Positions 59,476 to 64,000 of a stretch of 64,000 nt of DNA are shown here, in pieces (position 1 is the first letter of the stretch; the number at the start of each line of letters is the position of its first letter). The stretch covers positions 106,904 through 170,903 of the forward strand of contig JBBHKE010000534.1 of NCBI GenBank assembly GCA_037447655.1, read 5' to 3'. Below the pieces are notes generated by a model. That model was given only the letters and a program-made list of their open reading frames with translations. It was not told the origin of the DNA and searched no databases. A program made the position numbers and the translations under genes. Source of the DNA: Zygnema cylindricum (taxonomy: Eukaryota > Streptophyta > Zygnematophyceae > Zygnematales > Zygnemataceae).

Positions 59476-59866
59476 ACACCTTGAATCGTTATTAGCGTAT
59501 ATAAATTATTAGTGTAAAGAAAAAATTAGCGTCATTCATTCTAATTTAGTGTCAGTAGACGTGGCAGATTATGGTCCACGTCCTTAAATAGCGTAGTTTA
59601 TTATATTTAAGGTATCAATGTCAAAATTTTGGGGTGCTAATATAGCGTACATAAGGCTAATAACTACACCGTGAATCGTTATTAGCCTTATGTACGCTAT
59701 ATCGGCACCCTAAAATTTTGACATTGAAACCTTAAATAAAATAAACGACACTATTTAAGGACGTGGACCATAATCTGCCACGTCTCCTGGCACTAAATTA
59801 GAATAAATGACGCTAATTTTTCCTTTACACTAATAATTTCTATACGCTAATAACGATTCAAGGTGT
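59476..59866. mobile_element. Foldback element, 391 bp, with 189 bp arms
   Basis: The arms 59476-59664 and 59678-59866 are near-perfect inverted repeats with a 13 nt loop TACACCGTGAATC. The innermost 24 bp pair perfectly (59641-59664 with 59678-59701). The loop itself equals the start of the M-family terminal repeat, so the structure looks like two head-to-head MITE copies. A transcript would form a long hairpin. Confidence 0.93.
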
Positions 59867-60164
59867 AACGTTGAGTCTAAATTTGACGGTCAATCGGTTG
59901 GACAGCTTTGACTTTCAAAATATTGTTTCAACCGCTTAGACTTTTGTCGCGCTTGCTAGCTTCGACCGTCATAATAAAATTAGCAATTCACACGGCCGGC
60001 GAACGTTAACGGTAACAAAACTGCGACAACCACATGTAAATAAAAGTCCACATGTAAATAAAAGTGTTGCAGACAGTCACTTTTTGTCGTTACGTGAGCT
60101 CCACGGTGAGAGCACGTTGGATATCAACTTTAGCCGCAAAATTGAAATTTAGCCGTCTAAGGGC

Positions 60165-60492
60165 ATGGTTACATCATGAGGTCTCTGCGTCGACAGCATC
60201 GTCGTCAGTGTGAACATTAACTGACATTCAATGCGACAAATAGTACTAGCGTCATAATGACGTTAATACTATACAGACTGACAAATTATATTCGTTTACG
60301 TAATTTAGTGTTTATAATTATCGCGCAAAAAATTATCGCCGACATAACCTAATATAGAATGCTTAAATAAATTAGAGTAAACTTCATAGTTGAAAAAGCT
60401 CTATCACATAAATTAGCGTTCCTTACTCTAATTGTTTTTTTTTGTTTTTGTACTCTAATTTTTTCATTACTCTAATTACGATTCGCGGTGTA
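60165..60492. mobile_element. MITE M6, reverse copy of M2
   Basis: It ends TAATTACGATTCGCGGTGTA at 60492. The preceding 300 bp is the reverse complement of the left part of M2 (41158-41470), including CGTCGTCAGTGTGAACATTA and TAGCGTCATAATGACG. The left border is not defined. Confidence 0.7.
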
Positions 60493-60698
60493 CTTTTCAT
60501 CAACCCAAACGGACAAAACATAGTTAACAGTGTACTTTTCCTCGTCGCTCGACATCGTTTGAAAGTTTTGAAAATTGTGACACTGCGGATATGTGATCCT
60601 TTTTGTTTAGCGAGGATACTTCGTTTATAAACACATCGCCCATGTGTTTTAAATAATAGTTTGAAGATGACGGTCGAAGAACATAAGACGACAACATG

Positions 60699-61263
60699 TA
60701 CACCGTCAATTGCTATTAGCGTAGAAGTTTCTTTAGCGTATATGAATAATTACCGTGGTTTACGCTAATTAAGAATTTGAAAATTTTGAAAAAAACCATA
60801 CATTCTAATTGTTTAATAATTCTAATTTGGGTCTTAAAAAAAAAAAATGTCAGTCGCAAACATGCTTACACTAATAAAGGTATTCGTATAAAATCTCACA
60901 AATCGTACACAAATCATACGTTCACACAGTCGAAACGTGGTTGCTGGACGAATATGTGCGAACGTGATATTTGACAACCCGATTATATCCCCTTTTTAGA
61001 GCGCACATTCTCATGCGTCCGCGGTTACTAAAACTCATTAATTATACTTTTTCACGTAAAAAGGTACAATTTTGTACGGTCTGACATTGTCCGTACACCA
61101 CACTAATTAAACGATAAGGTACTACCGTTTTGTACGGTACTAAAAAATTAACCCTAAATAGAGTAAAGAAAAAAATAGAATGAAATACGCTAATGGAGAA
61201 TAATAATAAAAAAAAAACGGGACGGAATTAGCGTACACTACACTAAAAGCGATTGGCGATGTA
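60699..61263. mobile_element. MITE M4 (565 bp)
   Basis: It is bounded by TACACCGTCAATTGCTATTA and the inverted AAAAGCGATTGGCGATGTA. Inside, GTACAATTTTGTACGGTCTG near 61065 matches M2 at 41575, tying the two subfamilies together. It has no ORF. Confidence 0.75.
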
Positions 61264-61432
61264 GTACATTCAAAGTTCGACGATGACGCAAAATTTACTT
61301 CTACTTTTTTTGATTTTTTTTTACGATTGTAACTTACGCGGTACAGCGCTAAGTTTTAGATGAAAACGACATAAAAAAATCTTTACTTTGTCACATAGAG
61401 ACATACCCTTATCCTTTAAATACTCCTTTTAC

Positions 61433-62248
61433 TAGTGTTGTGCATCGGTAAGGATTTGCCGATAGCCAATATGGGCCTTTTTTCGGGTTGCCGAGAATTG
61501 ATATATTGGTACGATATATCGTTATCGGTGTTATCGCCGATAATTTACCGATAATATCGGTTGTTTATCGGCGATAACACCGATATCGATAAATGTACGG
61601 ACCGTACAGATAAATGTATGGCCAGTACACTCAACGGTACGTGTTATTCCTCGGACGCGTCGCGGACCCCCTTCCCCCTAATATCGGTAAAAATTCGCGA
61701 TTTTCCTTGATTAATTATAATTTAAGGGGGGTTTACTTGGGTTCCACGCTCCCATACCCGTCCAGATTGTCCTTTTGATTGATATATTATTTTGCAAGGT
61801 TAGTTACGCCCTCATATCACTTCCATAGTGGCAGTAAATAGCGGCAGTTTGACATATGTGTTCGTCTGTTCGATCGTTTTTCGAAAAAGCTTGATTTACA
61901 AATTTACAATGTAATTTAATATTTTTGTTTCGATATTATAGTTTTAAATCTATAAAGTATTTCTTTGAATTTTTCAACATTTATGTGTTGCGCTGTCTGT
62001 AATATATTTTAGTTAGACACATACAACATAGATTCTTATACGTGGCATGCCACGCTTTTTAAAGTCAACAGTATAGTACAGTATGTTCTAAAATAATATT
62101 CTATGCATGCTATATATGTTTTAAAGTTATTGCCGATATGGAATTTATTGGACTTGGACCGATATATCGGAACCTCTGACCATTCGATAACTGATAACTA
62201 TCGATATCGGTGTGTTCACGATAATTCTTTTACTGATACATAACACTA
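61433..62248. mobile_element. hAT-like TIR element T4 (816 bp)
   Basis: The ends TAGTGTTGTGCATCGGTAA and ATACATAACACTA are inverted. Flanks CCTTTTAC and CCTTTTAA agree at 7 of 8 positions, an 8 bp target duplication as for hAT. The body has the family's GATATATCG motifs and TGGCATGCCACGC near 62043. Confidence 0.82.
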
Positions 62249-62321
62249 CCTTTTAAAACCATATCGTTACAAACGTACCCATTGATATACTCATATCCAA
62301 CTTTATAAAGATAATAAAAAT

Positions 62322-62751
62322 TAATGTTGTGTTTCGGCAAGGTTTTGTCGATAATCGATACATTGGCGCAATATATCGAAAGGTGTACTATCGCCAATAA
62401 AAATCGGTTTTTCATCTTGACAACAATGGTAACGATAACTACAGACGATAATTGTACAGTTATTACTGTACAATTGTACGGATTATCTCGTTGTACTGAA
62501 CCGTCGTTATTTCGTTACACATAGTACGGAGGAGATTGCTACATGTGGCATGCCACGCTATATACAGTAAAAATTATAATAAAGTATGTTATTAAAGTAC
62601 GATTATATAGAGTAGTATTTTTTCTTAAGTTATCTCCGATAAAGAATATGTTGGTCTCGGAGCGACATATCGAGATCCATGACCGTTCAATAACAGATAC
62701 CTATCGATATCGGTGCTATCACGATAAATTTCTTGTTGATACACAACACTA
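62322..62751. mobile_element. hAT-like TIR element T5 (430 bp, internally deleted)
   Basis: It starts TAATGTTGTGTTTCGGCAAG and ends GATACACAACACTA. It keeps TGGCATGCCACGC (62543-62555) but is about half the length of T2-T4. The target duplication is eroded (ATAAAAAT / CTAAAAGA). Confidence 0.72.
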
Positions 62752-62761
62752 CTAAAAGAAA

Positions 62762-63170
62762 TAGTGTCGTGCATCGGTAGCAATTTGTCGATAATCGATA
62801 TTCCTCTATTCTGGGCCTACCCATAGTCGATATATTGGCTCCTATATCGGTACCGGTGTTATCACAATAAATCACAAATATATACCGATAATTTACTGAT
62901 AAAAATTAGAATATTATCAGTGATAACTGTCTAGTTCATAAATACAGTTTTACTATTTTTTTCATGGACGCTCCCCTCCCCCTCACCCCTTTGTCCCACG
63001 GATTTCGCAAAATATTGAGATATTTGCTTGTTTTTACTGTTTTGTGGGATTTACATGGATGTCATGGCCCCATACCCTTGTAAAATGCACTCTTGACTAT
63101 AGGCTTATTTGTTGAGTTATTTTCGCCCTACATCACTACCATAATACATCTATATTAGCTAATCACTTTT
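62762..63170. mobile_element. hAT-like TIR element T6, left end and body
   Basis: It begins TAGTGTCGTGCATCGGTAG. The sequence at 62960-63140 (CCCCATACCC, TTCGCCCTACATCACTACCATA) parallels T4 at 61750-61832. The right terminus is not found before the window ends, so the end given is only where similarity fades. Confidence 0.55.
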
Positions 63171-64000
63171 TGATGCAATTTTAAGTCCACTTTAGAAATA
63201 ATTGGCTAAGATCGGGCAAAACAAACACAAAAGCTTAAATTTGAACAATGAAACACTATGCTCAAAATTTCCACAAAGATTAATTCGGTAAATGCCGCAC
63301 TTTAGGGTATATCTCTTACTCTTATTCTTAGTTTACCTTTAAGGAATCAACAACATTCACCAACCGTCCAGCCATCGACTCCCCCTATTGCTCAAAAATT
63401 TTCCGTAAACTTCTTTAATGTGTGGATCTTAATAAGATCACCGCACGACTCCTAGTTTATGAAATGTTTTTACGATTGGCCAAAAAATTCCTAAATAATC
63501 AAACTCCAAAAGTTTTCGATGCCAAAATTCACCGATATACAAAATTATAGAAGTACAATTCAATTACTAAATGCTCAATATACTGAGTTCCTCAAATCAC
63601 CAATTTCAAAGTTTGAAAATTCTAAAATACCAAATTTCTAAATCTTGATCTTTTAATATTTCATACATAATTGCCAATTTCCAATTCCCACATGATCAAT
63701 GTTTCCAACTCCTAAAACAACCAATTTCAAAGAAAAATTCTAAAATTCTAAACTTTTCACTACTTGCTTTCTCAAAATCTCAAAAGACCTAATTTGCGAA
63801 GTAAAATTTCCTAATTCTCAATGTTTTAAATTCCATAAATCACCGACTTCAAGTTCTAAAATTTTTAAATCCTACCCTCTCGACCCGCGTGCACGATATC
63901 ATGCCCGGACGCGCAATATTCGGCGTGCGCGCACAAAATAATGCACGCACGCGTAGTATTTTGCATGCACAAGCGGTATTTCTCACGCGCGCTCAATATT
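63171..64000. other. Low-complexity A/T-rich tail and GCGC-rich terminal repeat
   Basis: From 63480 to 63860 the words CCAATTTCAAA and TTCTAAA recur irregularly, a degenerate satellite-like texture. At 63885-64000 CG-rich alternating purine-pyrimidine units (GCACGCACGCGTAGTATT, GCGCGCTCAATATT) recur about every 28-30 bp. No gene is visible. Confidence 0.55.

Overview
This is a land-plant nuclear contig. Both recognisable cellular genes are plant-type receptor-like cytoplasmic kinases with GT-AG introns, and nearly everything else is transposon debris. The atypical Copia primer sites, the retroelement types and the intron pattern made me think of a bryophyte such as a liverwort, but the sequence does not prove that.

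Layout. 1-8.3 kb holds a tandem of two decayed Ty1/Copia copies (E1, E2) sharing an LTR; the 3' LTR of E2 is split by an inverted solo LTR. 8.3-14.8 kb is a three-level nest: a reverse Copia LTR plus gag fragment (E5) is interrupted by a second Copia family (E6, gag-protease only), and the 3' LTR of E6 is interrupted by an 815 bp hAT-like element with a perfect 8 bp target duplication. 14.9-18.6 kb holds a partial hAT-like TIR element, a 570 bp polypurine tract and two 3'-truncated retroelement copies of the reverse transcriptase plus C-terminal nuclease type.

20.4-24.1 kb (minus strand) is a PTI1-like kinase gene with seven coding exons (344 aa) and an MGICFS acylation-type N terminus. 28.9-32.9 kb (minus) is a second RLCK gene with a kinase domain like that of plant U-box kinases, no U-box, a long disordered N-terminal region and a C-terminal Gly-Cys-Cys. 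The two genes are head-to-tail and separated by a retroelement 3' tail, a 959 bp hAT-like TIR element and a MITE fragment.

34.2-40.5 kb carries purine minisatellites and a diverged tandem duplication of about 2.56 kb around a 10-N gap. 39.9-54.9 kb is another Copia nest: E3 (44098-51171) is structurally complete with a GATGG duplication and sits inside the gag of an older copy (E0), followed by a further degenerate copy (E4). 54.9-64 kb has no recognised gene and is dominated by MITEs, a near-perfect 391 bp foldback and hAT-like TIR elements.

Most notable: (1) the main Copia family has a primer-binding site matching the anticodon arm of initiator tRNA-Met (half-tRNA priming), and the gag ATG lies inside that site; (2) its LTRs carry a tRNA-like block in antisense; (3) nested insertions are datable by exact duplications; (4) a hAT-like TIR family with YAGNG-type ends; (5) a long foldback; (6) splice-site oddities in both kinase genes. 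I found no CRISPR, rRNA, functional tRNA gene or virus.
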